Assembly (NCBI GenBank): GCA_045580145.1
Contig: JAZNNI010000092.1
Coordinates: forward strand, 1 to 27,795
Direction of reading: 5' to 3'
DNA from: UBA1738 sp045580145
GTDB lineage: Bacteria; Bacillota; Clostridia; UBA1381
DNA length: 27,795 nucleotides
Part shown: positions 15,092-21,682 of the stretch, one piece after another
Layout of the letters: every line of letters begins with the position of its first letter
Numbering within the stretch: position 1 is the stretch's first letter
The notes under the pieces: generated by a model
Databases searched by the model: none
The model's input: only the letters and a program-made list of their open reading frames with translations
Told to the model about the DNA's origin: nothing
Translations under genes and position numbers: made by a program

Positions 15092-17476
15092 TTATCTTAA
15101 TTGTGCGTTATTCTTATACTGCAAATCCTTTACGATTTTACTAAATACCTTATTAACTTCTTCACTTGTTAAGCTTCTGTCAGCTGCACGGAAGGAAATC
15201 GCAAATGCAAGACTCTTTTTGTCCTCTGGAATTCTGTCGCCTTCGTAAACGTCGAACAGCCTGATGCTTTCCAAAAGTTCTCCTGATGCCTTAATCATAG
15301 TTGCTTCAAGGTCGCCTACTAAAGCAGTTTTGTCAACAAGCACTGCGATGTCACGTTCTGCAGCAGGGAACTTAGGAAGTGCCTTGTATTTGATATTGGA
15401 ATCAACACACTCAAACAGTCCTTCGATGTCAATTTCTGCAACGTAGCAAGGTACATCAATATCAAAGTTTTCAGAAACTGTCGGGTGAACTTCACCGACG
15501 ATACCGATTTTATTTCCGTTTGCATATAATGCAGCGGCTCTTCCGGGATGAAGTGACGGACAATCTGTAAGCTTTTTCCACTGGATACCCTTTATGTTAA
15601 GGCCATCGAATGCTGCTTCTAAAATACCTTTTATATCGTAGAAATCAATATCTTTTCCATACATACCCATTGAAAGCTTTTCAGGTTCATCAGGCAGTTT
15701 GCCAGGCTCAGTCGGGATATAAACTTTACTTATCTCAAAAAGCTTCACATCTTCATTTTTGTGGCTGTAGTTGTAAGCAAGATTTTTGAGCATAGATGCA
15801 AGTGTAGTTGTACGCATAATTGAAGTGTCTTCGCCGAGCGGATTACGGATTTTTACTACATTTCTAAATGCACTATCACTTGGGAGATTCAATTTATCAA
15901 AATCATCTGTGCCTGTAAAGGTGAATGTAAAGGTTTCGTACATTCCTTGTGCTGTGAGCATATCTGAAAGTTCGCGTCTAAAGCTCTGCATTGGTGAGTA
16001 CATACCCTTTGTAGCCTCTCCTGATAAAAGAGTTGTCGGGATATTATTGTAGCCGTAAAAACGTGCAACTTCTTCTGCAACGTCAGCTTCTGCTTCAATG
16101 TCAGGACGGAAGGATGGAGGCGTAATCGTCATTTTGTCAAGGTCAACCTCAAATTCAATGGCCCTTAAATAGCCTGCCATTTCTTCTTTGGAAATATCAA
16201 TTCCTAAAAATGCATTGATTTTTTCAGGACGGAACGGAAGCACGACAGGAGCCTTTATATTTCCCTTGACATCAATGGTTCCGCCTACGATTTCGCCGCA
16301 GCCAAGCATCTGGACAAGCTGGCAGGCGCGATTGATTGCCGGAATTGTGTTGTTTGCATCAAGACCTTTTTCATAGCGTGATGATGCTTCTGTTCTAAGT
16401 CCTGCTTTTTGAGCAGTTAAACGTACTGAAACTGCATCAAAGGTAGCGGATTCAAATACAACAGTTGTTGTATCATCTTCAATTTCTGAATTGAATCCGC
16501 CCATAACGCCGGCGATTGCAACAGCCTTTTCGGCATCTGCTATAACCAAGTCATTGTGATTTAGAGTTCTGTCCTGCTCGTCAAGAGTCTTGATAACTTC
16601 GCCGTCTTTTGCGTCACGGACAATTATTTTTCCGCCTGACAAATGACGAAGGTCAAATGCGTGCATTGGTTGGCCATACTCTAAAAGGATATAGTTTGTG
16701 ATGTCCACGATATTATTTATTGAACGAATACCAGCAGCCTTTAAGCGACGTACCATCCAGGCAGGTGACTGACCGATTTTTACATTTTTAACCATTCTTG
16801 CTGAATATCTGAGACACTTGTCAGGATTTTCAACAGTAACCGAGATTGTATCAGCGATGTTTTCGCTGTTTTCAGTAAAGGTTGGGACTTCAACATTAAA
16901 TGGCTTTTTAAATGTTGCCGCAGTCTCTCTTGCCAAGCCGATTACGCTAAAGCAATCAGGACGGTTTGATGTAATTTCAAATTCTACAACTTCTTCGTTA
17001 AGACCGAAGAAATCTTTAATATCCATACCGATTTTTGTATCTTCAGGGAGAACTAAAATTCCATATTCAGGCTCCCAAGAAAGGTCGGATTCAGAAAGAC
17101 CCAGTTCCTCGTGTGAACAAAGCATACCAAATGATTCAATGCCTCTTAGCTTTCCGGTCTTAATGTGGATGCCACCCGGGAGGTATGAATCGTTTTTCGC
17201 AACAGGTACAATCTGTCCTACCTTTACGTTTGGTGCGCCTGTTACAATCTGTAAAACCTCATCACCAACATCGACCTTGCATATTACCATATGGTCAGAA
17301 TCGGGATGGTCTTCTATTTCTAAAATTTTTCCGGTAACTACATTTTGTATATCCTTGCCCATATTTTCGACAGTTTCAATCTTGGAGCCTGTCATAGTAA
17401 GGGCTTCTGCGTATTCTCTCGGCAAAATTCCGTTAACGTCTGTATAATCGTTAAACCAACTCATAGGTACTTTCAT
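15092..17476 (-). CDS. pheT: Phenylalanine--tRNA ligase beta subunit
   Basis: The 794-residue beta subunit of the alpha2-beta2 PheRS, normal length. It has an N-terminal EMAP-II-like tRNA-binding OB fold (about 40-150, with HPDSDHMVICKVDVG), the B3/B4 editing domain (about 215-370, with NNIVDITNYILLEYGQPMHAFD), B5 (about 400-470), the inactive synthetase-like core, and a C-terminal ferredoxin-fold anticodon-binding domain (about 698-794, from FPAAERDIAVLVD). The start at 17476 has AAGGA about 10 nt upstream. It lies 21 bp after pheS and shares its T-box control. Confidence 0.97.
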   Translation of the reverse strand: MKVPMSWFNDYTDVNGILPREYAEALTMTGSKIETVENMGKDIQNVVTGKILEIEDHPDSDHMVICKVDVGDEVLQIVTGAPNVKVGQIVPVAKNDSYLPGGIHIKTGKLRGIESFGMLCSHEELGLSESDLSWEPEYGILVLPEDTKIGMDIKDFFGLNEEVVEFEITSNRPDCFSVIGLARETAATFKKPFNVEVPTFTENSENIADTISVTVENPDKCLRYSARMVKNVKIGQSPAWMVRRLKAAGIRSINNIVDITNYILLEYGQPMHAFDLRHLSGGKIIVRDAKDGEVIKTLDEQDRTLNHNDLVIADAEKAVAIAGVMGGFNSEIEDDTTTVVFESATFDAVSVRLTAQKAGLRTEASSRYEKGLDANNTIPAINRACQLVQMLGCGEIVGGTIDVKGNIKAPVVLPFRPEKINAFLGIDISKEEMAGYLRAIEFEVDLDKMTITPPSFRPDIEAEADVAEEVARFYGYNNIPTTLLSGEATKGMYSPMQSFRRELSDMLTAQGMYETFTFTFTGTDDFDKLNLPSDSAFRNVVKIRNPLGEDTSIMRTTTLASMLKNLAYNYSHKNEDVKLFEISKVYIPTEPGKLPDEPEKLSMGMYGKDIDFYDIKGILEAAFDGLNIKGIQWKKLTDCPSLHPGRAAALYANGNKIGIVGEVHPTVSENFDIDVPCYVAEIDIEGLFECVDSNIKYKALPKFPAAERDIAVLVDKTALVGDLEATMIKASGELLESIRLFDVYEGDRIPEDKKSLAFAISFRAADRSLTSEEVNKVFSKIVKDLQYKNNAQLR

Positions 17477-17497
17477 TTTTTATCAGTCCTTTCCTTA

Positions 17498-18517
17498 TTA
17501 AAATTGTTTTAAGAATCTAACGTCGTTTTCAAAGAAAAGACGAATGTCGTTAATGTCGTATCTTCCCATTACAAGTCTTTCAAGACCGATACCGAACGCA
17601 AAGCCTGAGTAAACCTCAGGGTCGATACCACAGCCAGAGAGTACCTTCGGGTGAACCATACCGCCGCCCAAAATTTCAATCCATCCTTCGCCTTTACACA
17701 TACTGCAACCTTCACCACCACAGGCAAAACAACGTATATCTGTTTCAACGGACGGCTCTGTGAATGGGAAATGGTGCGGACGGAATCGGCAAACTGCATC
17801 TTCGCCGTAGATTGACTTAATAAGAGCTTCTAAAGTACCTTTTAGGTCAGCCATTGTAATGCCTTTGTCAACAACAAGCCCTTCAATCTGATGGAAGATT
17901 GGCGAATGTGTTGCATCAACTGCGTCGCTTCTGTAAACTCTGCCTGGTGCGATAATGCGAATCGGTGGCTTTGTGTTTTCCATAACACGAATCTGCATCG
18001 GCGATGTCTGGGTTCTTAAAACTATATTGTCTTCAACATAGAAAGAATCCTGTGTGTCACGTGCAGGGTGATTTTTCGGGATATTTAAAGCCTCAAAGTT
18101 GTAGTAATCTGTTTCTACATCAGGACCTTCTGCAATCTGGAAGCCCATTCCGATTACTGCATCCTTAAATTCGTTTAATACCTTTGTCAGCGGGTGAAGG
18201 TTGCCGATTTGTGCTTTCTTACCCGGCATTGTTATGTCGATAACTTCTTCCTTTAACTTGGCATCCTGAAGTGCTTTTGAAATTTCAGCCTTCTTCTGGT
18301 CAATTTCGTTTGACAAAAATTCTCTGACTTCGTTTGCCAGTGCTCCGATAACAGGTCTTTCTTCGGCAGATAGCTGTCCCATACCTTTTAGGATTGATGT
18401 AAGCTCACCTTTTTTGCCGAGATATTTAATACGTATTTCTTCCAGTGCTTCGATACTTTCGGCAGTTTTGAGCTGCTGTTCTACATCTTGTTTGATTTGT
18501 GAAAGTTGCTCTTTCAT
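17498..18517 (-). CDS. pheS: Phenylalanine--tRNA ligase alpha subunit
   Basis: The 339-residue catalytic class II synthetase subunit. An N-terminal coiled coil (MKEQLSQIKQDVEQQLKTAE onward) contacts tRNA; motif 2 is GRVYRSDAVDATHSPIFHQ and motif 3 is FGIGLERLVMGRYDINDIR. A CFACGGEGCSMCKG segment could bind zinc. The frame is open up to 18652, but that part lies inside the T-box leader. The ATG at 18517 has GGAGG 9 nt upstream and matches family N termini. Confidence 0.97.
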   Translation of the reverse strand: MKEQLSQIKQDVEQQLKTAESIEALEEIRIKYLGKKGELTSILKGMGQLSAEERPVIGALANEVREFLSNEIDQKKAEISKALQDAKLKEEVIDITMPGKKAQIGNLHPLTKVLNEFKDAVIGMGFQIAEGPDVETDYYNFEALNIPKNHPARDTQDSFYVEDNIVLRTQTSPMQIRVMENTKPPIRIIAPGRVYRSDAVDATHSPIFHQIEGLVVDKGITMADLKGTLEALIKSIYGEDAVCRFRPHHFPFTEPSVETDIRCFACGGEGCSMCKGEGWIEILGGGMVHPKVLSGCGIDPEVYSGFAFGIGLERLVMGRYDINDIRLFFENDVRFLKQF

Positions 18518-18540
18518 TTGGTTTTCCTCCTTTTTTGAAT

Positions 18541-18574
18541 AAAAAAAATACTTCTCCCAAATCGGGACGAAGTA
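18541..18574 (-). terminator. T-box-controlled terminator
   Basis: Stem ATACTTC-G-TCCC with GGGA-GAAGTAT around a GATTT loop, then a run of Ts at 18548-18541 on the minus strand. It is exclusive with the T-box antiterminator. Confidence 0.9.
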
Positions 18575-18795
18575 TGTGTTTCTCCGCGGTACCACCCGTA
18601 TTTCCGCCAAAAGCGGACACTCATTTTTGATTTGACGCATCACCTGCGGCACAAACTACACACCTTGCGGCTTCCCTTGTGCAGCTCCGAAAGGAATTTT
18701 GGGATATACCCTTACCGCTGCGGCTCACAGCCGACGACCGCAACTCTCTTATGGGAAGTATATCTTACTTTGTTTCATCATCGCTTTTATTCATA
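18541..18795 (-). promoter_or_regulatory. T-box leader of pheST
   Basis: On the minus strand the T-box core GGGTGGTACCGCGG lies at 18597-18584. It is followed by a terminator, ATACTTC...GAAGTAT with an extra TCCC/GGGA stem, ending in eight Ts (18548-18541). An AGAGAG motif and long-range pairing CTTCCC...GGGAAG upstream fit Stem I. UUC triplets downstream of it could be the Phe specifier, but I could not fix which one. Uncharged tRNA-Phe would bind and stabilise the antiterminator, raising pheST expression. Confidence 0.92.
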
Positions 18796-18802
18796 TAAAG
18801 CA

Positions 18803-18831
18803 ATTATATCACAAATTTTTGCATATTACAA
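18803..18831 (-). promoter_or_regulatory. Promoter of pheST
   Basis: On the minus strand, TTGTAA (18831-18826) and TATAAT (18808-18803) are 17 bp apart, with TGA before the -10 (extended -10). It lies just upstream of the T-box leader. Confidence 0.8.
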
Positions 18832-18862
18832 GAGTTTTTGTAAATTTTTTTTATGCGCGGAA

Positions 18863-18868
18863 TATAAT
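18863..18868 (+). promoter_or_regulatory. Candidate -10 for the small-gene cluster
   Basis: TATAAT 22 nt before the ATG at 18890. The best -35 (TTGTAA, 18838-18843) is 19 bp away, so the promoter is weak or needs an activator. It runs divergently from the pheST promoter. Confidence 0.4.
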
Positions 18869-18889
18869 GGAATATAGGGGGGATTTTCT

Positions 18890-19156
18890 ATGGATAATAT
18901 TAATGAAAAGCTGTCAAAAATGTTGTCGGGAATGGATGGAAATAAGCTAAAAACCTCGGTTGATGCGGTTTCAAAACTCTTGTCCACAGAGGAAGGAAAA
19001 AAGCTTAAAAATTCACTTTCAGAAAAGGATAAAAAAGCGATTATTGAAAAGTTTATGAATATGGATGCAAATGAAGTGAACAGAAAATTGAAAAATGCCG
19101 ACCTTTCGGGAATTGGGAATATGACGGCAGACGATATAATGAAGAAATTAAAGTAA
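18890..19156 (+). CDS. Small helical protein of unknown function
   Basis: An 88-residue, highly charged, Lys-rich protein predicted to be all helical, with no signal peptide, membrane segment or cysteine. A two-part pattern can be seen: SVDAVSKLLSTEEGKKL is followed by EKDKKAIIEKFMNMDANEVNRKL, and the C terminus ends NMTADDIMKKLK. I do not recognise a named family. GGGGGGA precedes the ATG. It is first in a tight three-gene cluster (17-bp and 3-bp gaps) divergent from pheST, ended by a terminator at 19872-19913. Confidence 0.75.
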   Translation: MDNINEKLSKMLSGMDGNKLKTSVDAVSKLLSTEEGKKLKNSLSEKDKKAIIEKFMNMDANEVNRKLKNADLSGIGNMTADDIMKKLK

Positions 19157-19173
19157 GAGAGGTGAATTTTTAA

Positions 19174-19587
19174 ATGCCGGATATGATGAGTACTCTAAGG
19201 GGTATTTTGGGCGATGGTGCTGATGACAAAATCAAAGCCGCAATGGGTATGCTTTCGCAAAGTGGACTTCTGCAGCAGGGCAGCCAGCCGAAGCAAGCCG
19301 ATAATGTTGCAGAAGCAATAAATAATGATATAAAGACTGAAGAAATACAGAGCCCGCCTGTTTCTGTTTCAAATAATGCCATACCTTCATTGACACCTGA
19401 GGGAATTCAGTTTTTGGGACAGTTAAAGGGTATGGTTGACCAGATGTCAAACACAAATGACTCAAGGTCAGAGCTTCTAAGGTCACTTCGTCCATTTATG
19501 CGAAGCAGCCGTCAGCAGAGCATCGACAAGCTTATCAGAATTATGAATATCGGTAGACTTTCAGGTCTTTTCGGAAGGCAGGGTTAA
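19174..19587 (+). CDS. Conserved clostridial-type protein of unknown function
   Basis: 137 residues. An N-terminal helical part (MPDMMSTLRGILGDGADDKI) and a Ser/Pro/Gln-rich disordered middle precede a C-terminal helical signature, RSELLRSLRPFMRSSRQQ followed by SIDKLIRIMNIGRLSGLF. I recall similar LLxxLKPYLxxxRQxxID endings in uncharacterised clostridial proteins, but cannot give a name. There is no membrane segment. GAGAGGTGA precedes the ATG. The next gene starts 3 bp after its stop, so the two are probably translationally linked. Confidence 0.75.
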   Translation: MPDMMSTLRGILGDGADDKIKAAMGMLSQSGLLQQGSQPKQADNVAEAINNDIKTEEIQSPPVSVSNNAIPSLTPEGIQFLGQLKGMVDQMSNTNDSRSELLRSLRPFMRSSRQQSIDKLIRIMNIGRLSGLFGRQG

Positions 19588-19590
19588 GAG

Positions 19591-19866
19591 ATGTATCGAA
19601 GGTATTACAGCTATAACGATATGCCGCGGCTTGTGAATAAATGCGAGCAAAAAGATGATAAGGAGCATAAAAAGGAAGAAAAACCTAAGGAGTGTACCAA
19701 GAAATGTGAGGAAACGAAAAAATGCGAAAGCGGAAAGCTTTTCGGAAGATTTGAGCTTGACGATATAATTTTGGGGGTTATAATTGTCGCAATACTTTTA
19801 GATGATGGAGATGATAGCCCGCTTCTTTTGGCACTTGCACTTATCTTTTTTGCAGGAATGAGTTAA
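19591..19866 (+). CDS. Small protein with charged Cys motifs and acidic hydrophobic tail
   Basis: 91 residues. The N terminus is Tyr/Arg-rich (MYRRYYSYNDMPRLV). A Lys/Glu-rich middle carries C18 and paired cysteines in KECTKKCEETKKCES. The C terminus has two hydrophobic stretches, DDIILGVIIVAILL and PLLLALALIFFAGM, separated by an acidic DDGDDS turn, as in a membrane hairpin. Proteins with this tail are common in spore-forming Firmicutes, and the Tyr/Arg-rich start is reminiscent of spore-surface proteins; a sporulation role is inference only. It is last in the cluster. Confidence 0.75.
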   Translation: MYRRYYSYNDMPRLVNKCEQKDDKEHKKEEKPKECTKKCEETKKCESGKLFGRFELDDIILGVIIVAILLDDGDDSPLLLALALIFFAGMS

Positions 19867-19871
19867 TCAGA

Positions 19872-19913
19872 AAATATTATTTCCAAAGTGAGCTTTGGGA
19901 GTAATATTTTTTT
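19872..19913 (+). terminator. Terminator of the three-gene cluster
   Basis: AATATTA (19873-19879) with TAATATT (19902-19908) and an inner CCAAAG/CTTTGG stem, followed by seven Ts. The next 91 bp (19914-20004) up to the convergent CDF gene show nothing I can support. Confidence 0.85.
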
Positions 19914-20004
19914 ATTGAAAAAATATGGAGCGTGATAAAATACTTTCATCAATACTTTTGAGGATAACGAAATGTTTGGAATTGTCATATACCCCATATA
20001 CAAA

Positions 20005-20889
20005 TCAAGTCTGAATTTGCCGATACGGATTTGTGTGAACCATACAGTGCTTTACATTTTCAATCTCTGATTCGATGCGGTCGTGTACAGTATGTGCAAT
20101 ATTGTGAGCATCTGTAAGGGTAATGGAGCCGTCGGCTATGATTTCGATATCAACATATATCTTATCGCCAAATTTACGCGTTTTTATATCGTCTATACCC
20201 AAAACCCCGTCGCACGAGCTTGCGATATTGGAAATTTGTAAAACTATTTCACTATCGCAGGCAGTATCGGTCATTTTATTGATTGCATCACGGAAAATGT
20301 CAACCGAAACCTTAACTATAAAAAAGCAAATTACAACAGCGGCAATCGGGTCAAGGACCGGAAAACCAAGCATTGCACCCAAAATGCCTATAAAGCTACC
20401 TATGGATGAAAATGCATCCGAGCGATGATGCCACGCGTCTGCCAAAAGCGCACCTGAATTTAGTTTTTTTGCCGCTGCTTTTGTGTACCAATACATAACC
20501 TCTTTTACCAATATGGAGACGATTGCAGCAATCAGGGCAATTAATTCGGGACTTTTTAAATTTGACGGAGATGTTATTTTTCTTATCCCTGAAACACCGA
20601 TACCTATACCGGTAAGTCCAAGCATAATTGAAAGAATTAGTGCGGCAACACATTCTAAGCGTTCGTGTCCGTATTGATGCTCTGCGTCGGAGGTTTTTGC
20701 TGCCATTTTAACACCTACTATAACGACAATGGTGCTTAACACATCGGACGCCGAGTGAATTGCATCGGAAATCATAGCGGTTGATGAAGCGATGACTCCT
20801 GCAACGATTTTAAATGTAGTAAGTATAATATTCCATACTATTGTGTTTACAGAAACGCGGGTTGCGAGATTATTACTTTTTTCGTTCAT
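20005..20889 (-). CDS. Cation diffusion facilitator metal transporter
   Basis: A 294-residue CDF-family proton/metal antiporter with six predicted transmembrane helices and a C-terminal cytoplasmic ferredoxin-like domain (about 205-290, with GDKIYVDIEI). The TM2 metal-site motif is H45-S-A-S-D49 and the TM5 motif is H154-H-R-S-D158, both HxxxD, with YGHERLE after TM2. This suggests export of a divalent cation such as Zn, Fe, Co or Mn; the ion cannot be named from sequence. The start at 20889 has AGGAGG 7 nt upstream. The frame extends to 20952, but into a structured leader. It is transcribed alone from a promoter 235 bp upstream. Confidence 0.92.
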   Translation of the reverse strand: MNEKSNNLATRVSVNTIVWNIILTTFKIVAGVIASSTAMISDAIHSASDVLSTIVVIVGVKMAAKTSDAEHQYGHERLECVAALILSIMLGLTGIGIGVSGIRKITSPSNLKSPELIALIAAIVSILVKEVMYWYTKAAAKKLNSGALLADAWHHRSDAFSSIGSFIGILGAMLGFPVLDPIAAVVICFFIVKVSVDIFRDAINKMTDTACDSEIVLQISNIASSCDGVLGIDDIKTRKFGDKIYVDIEIIADGSITLTDAHNIAHTVHDRIESEIENVKHCMVHTNPYRQIQT

Positions 20890-20927
20890 AAATACCTCCT
20901 GAAAAGCTGCAAAGAATTTTTTATAAT

Positions 20928-21117
20928 AAAAAAAGCTTTTGATAAAAGCCACGCCTGCAGGCGTAGAATTTTGATAGCAGTTTTGCTATTATGTCATTGC
21001 TTCACGCAATTTCCTACATAATTAAAAAGTCTGCAGGATAAATCCCGCAGACGTAACAGCTAATCTGCTGCCGCATAAACGGCCCGACGACAAATCGCCT
21101 GATAATATAATTTATTT
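20928..21117 (-). ncRNA. Structured leader RNA of the CDF transporter (candidate riboswitch/attenuator)
   Basis: Between the promoter and the CDF start the minus strand holds a series of hairpins. First come GGCGA/TCGTC, GCCG/CGGC and CAGC/GCTG. Next is a terminator-like stem, GTCTGC-GGA/TCC-GCAGAC, with TTTTT (21052-21024). Then ATTATGT/ACATAAT with ATTGC/GCAAT inside (21022-20988), ATAGCA/TGCTAT (20989-20974), the 14-bp palindrome ACGCCTGCAGGCGT (20964-20951), and a second terminator-like stem GCTTTT/AAAAGC with seven Ts (20949-20928). GCAGA just upstream can pair with TCTGC of the first terminator. I could not match the yybP-ykoY, NiCo or fluoride consensus. Confidence 0.55.
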
Positions 21118-21123
21118 TTGTAT

Positions 21124-21152
21124 ATTGTATTATATAATATGTTGTTTGTCAA
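21124..21152 (-). promoter_or_regulatory. Promoter of the CDF leader
   Basis: On the minus strand, TTGACA (21152-21147) and TACAAT (21129-21124) are 17 bp apart. The transcript starts near 21117, leaving a leader of about 228 nt. Confidence 0.8.
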
Positions 21153-21160
21153 TGATTTAT

Positions 21161-21193
21161 GCAAAAGCCGCCGGGTTGACCGACGGCTTTTGC
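21161..21193. terminator. Symmetric terminator hairpin
   Basis: GCAAAAGCCG (21161-21170) pairs with CGGCTTTTGC (21184-21193), with a further CGG/CCG inside. The A and T runs flank the GC-rich core on both strands. It would end the 38-residue protein gene transcript on the minus strand and shield the CDF promoter. Confidence 0.75.
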
Positions 21194-21235
21194 CTGATGT
21201 AAGGCTTTAAGAATTTGATATTGAAATCAAAAGTT

Positions 21236-21352
21236 TTAGTTGTTGCACATACATGTAACGATAACGATGATGATAAGAACCCAAAGAATCATATCGAAAT
21301 CGAAGTTTTTGCAACCGCCGTAGTTGTTGCATCCACATCCGCATTCACCCAT
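21236..21352 (-). CDS. 38-residue Cys-rich one-TM protein, YjcZ-like
   Basis: A very small protein whose first 14 residues (MGECGCGCNNYGGC) hold C4, C6, C8 and C14. A short FDFD stretch leads to one hydrophobic helix (about 21-33, MILWVLIIIVIVT) and a CMCNN tail with C34 and C36. The Gly/Cys/Tyr head plus a single C-terminal helix resembles the YjcZ-type small proteins of spore formers. The ATG at 21352 has AGGAGG 8 nt upstream; a longer open frame upstream runs through the promoter and is not used. A sigma-K-like promoter lies upstream. Sporulation function is inferred. Confidence 0.8.
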   Translation of the reverse strand: MGECGCGCNNYGGCKNFDFDMILWVLIIIVIVTCMCNN

Positions 21353-21372
21353 GATTATGCCTCCTTTCACTT

Positions 21373-21389
21373 GCGGCATTTTTTGCCGC
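21373..21389 (-). other. 5' hairpin in the leader of the 38-residue protein gene
   Basis: GCGGCA/TGCCGC with a 5-nt loop lies near the predicted 5' end of the mRNA, ahead of AGGAGG. It may stabilise the transcript. Confidence 0.5.
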
Positions 21390-21397
21390 TGATAGTA

Positions 21398-21425
21398 TAT
21401 AATATGTTTTTTGATAAGATTTGGT
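21398..21425 (-). promoter_or_regulatory. Candidate sigma-K (mother-cell) promoter
   Basis: On the minus strand, ACC (21425-21423) and CATATTATA (21406-21398) are 16 bp apart. This fits the sigma-K pattern of AC at -35 and CATAnnATA at -10, and no convincing sigma-A hexamers were seen. It is consistent with a late sporulation gene. Confidence 0.5.
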
Positions 21426-21433
21426 AGCTTGTA

Positions 21434-21462
21434 TTGAAATTTTTTTATTTTTGTTGTATAAT
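21434..21462 (+). promoter_or_regulatory. Sigma-A promoter of the DUF896-asnS operon
   Basis: TTGAAA (21434-21439) and TATAAT (21457-21462) are 17 bp apart. The -35 lies 8 bp from the opposing sigma-K-like promoter. Confidence 0.8.
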
Positions 21463-21484
21463 GAAAGGTGGAGGTATGTAAGAT

Positions 21485-21658
21485 ATGGAAGAAGTAAAGA
21501 TTTTGAGAATTAATGAACTTGCTAAAAAAGCCAAGAATGAAGGGCTTTCCAATGAGGAAAAGCTCGAACAAAAGACACTTCGGGACGAGTATATTGCAGC
21601 GGTTCGTAAAAATTTCAAGGCAACACTTGATAATATAAAAATTGTAGATAAAAATTAA
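21485..21658 (+). CDS. DUF896 (YnzC-type) small protein
   Basis: A 57-residue protein of the DUF896/YnzC family, matching the family core ILRINELAKKAKNEGLSNEE, a second helix with LRDEYIAAVRKNFK, and the IKIVD ending. The family is a small two-helix protein of unknown function, common in Firmicutes. GGAGG is at 21470-21474. An ATG directly followed by TAA (21476-21481) lies between that site and the true ATG at 21485, and may lower translation. asnS follows after 24 bp. Confidence 0.93.
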   Translation: MEEVKILRINELAKKAKNEGLSNEEKLEQKTLRDEYIAAVRKNFKATLDNIKIVDKN

Positions 21659-21682
21659 TTTAATATAGAGAGGATTTTAAAA

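Noticed and set aside
16818..17447. 209-codon plus-strand ORF opposite pheT
   Set aside because: Antisense of a certain synthetase gene; Ser/Pro-rich with no family features.
18518..18652. N-terminal extension of pheS
   Set aside because: It would run through the T-box terminator and antiterminator; the ATG at 18517 has the ribosome binding site.
19972..20070. Short plus-strand ORF starting MFGIVIYPIY
   Set aside because: Mostly antisense to the CDF gene end, without a ribosome binding site.
20890..20952. N-terminal extension of the CDF transporter
   Set aside because: It covers a terminator-like stem and the AGGAGG site; the ATG at 20889 fits the family start.
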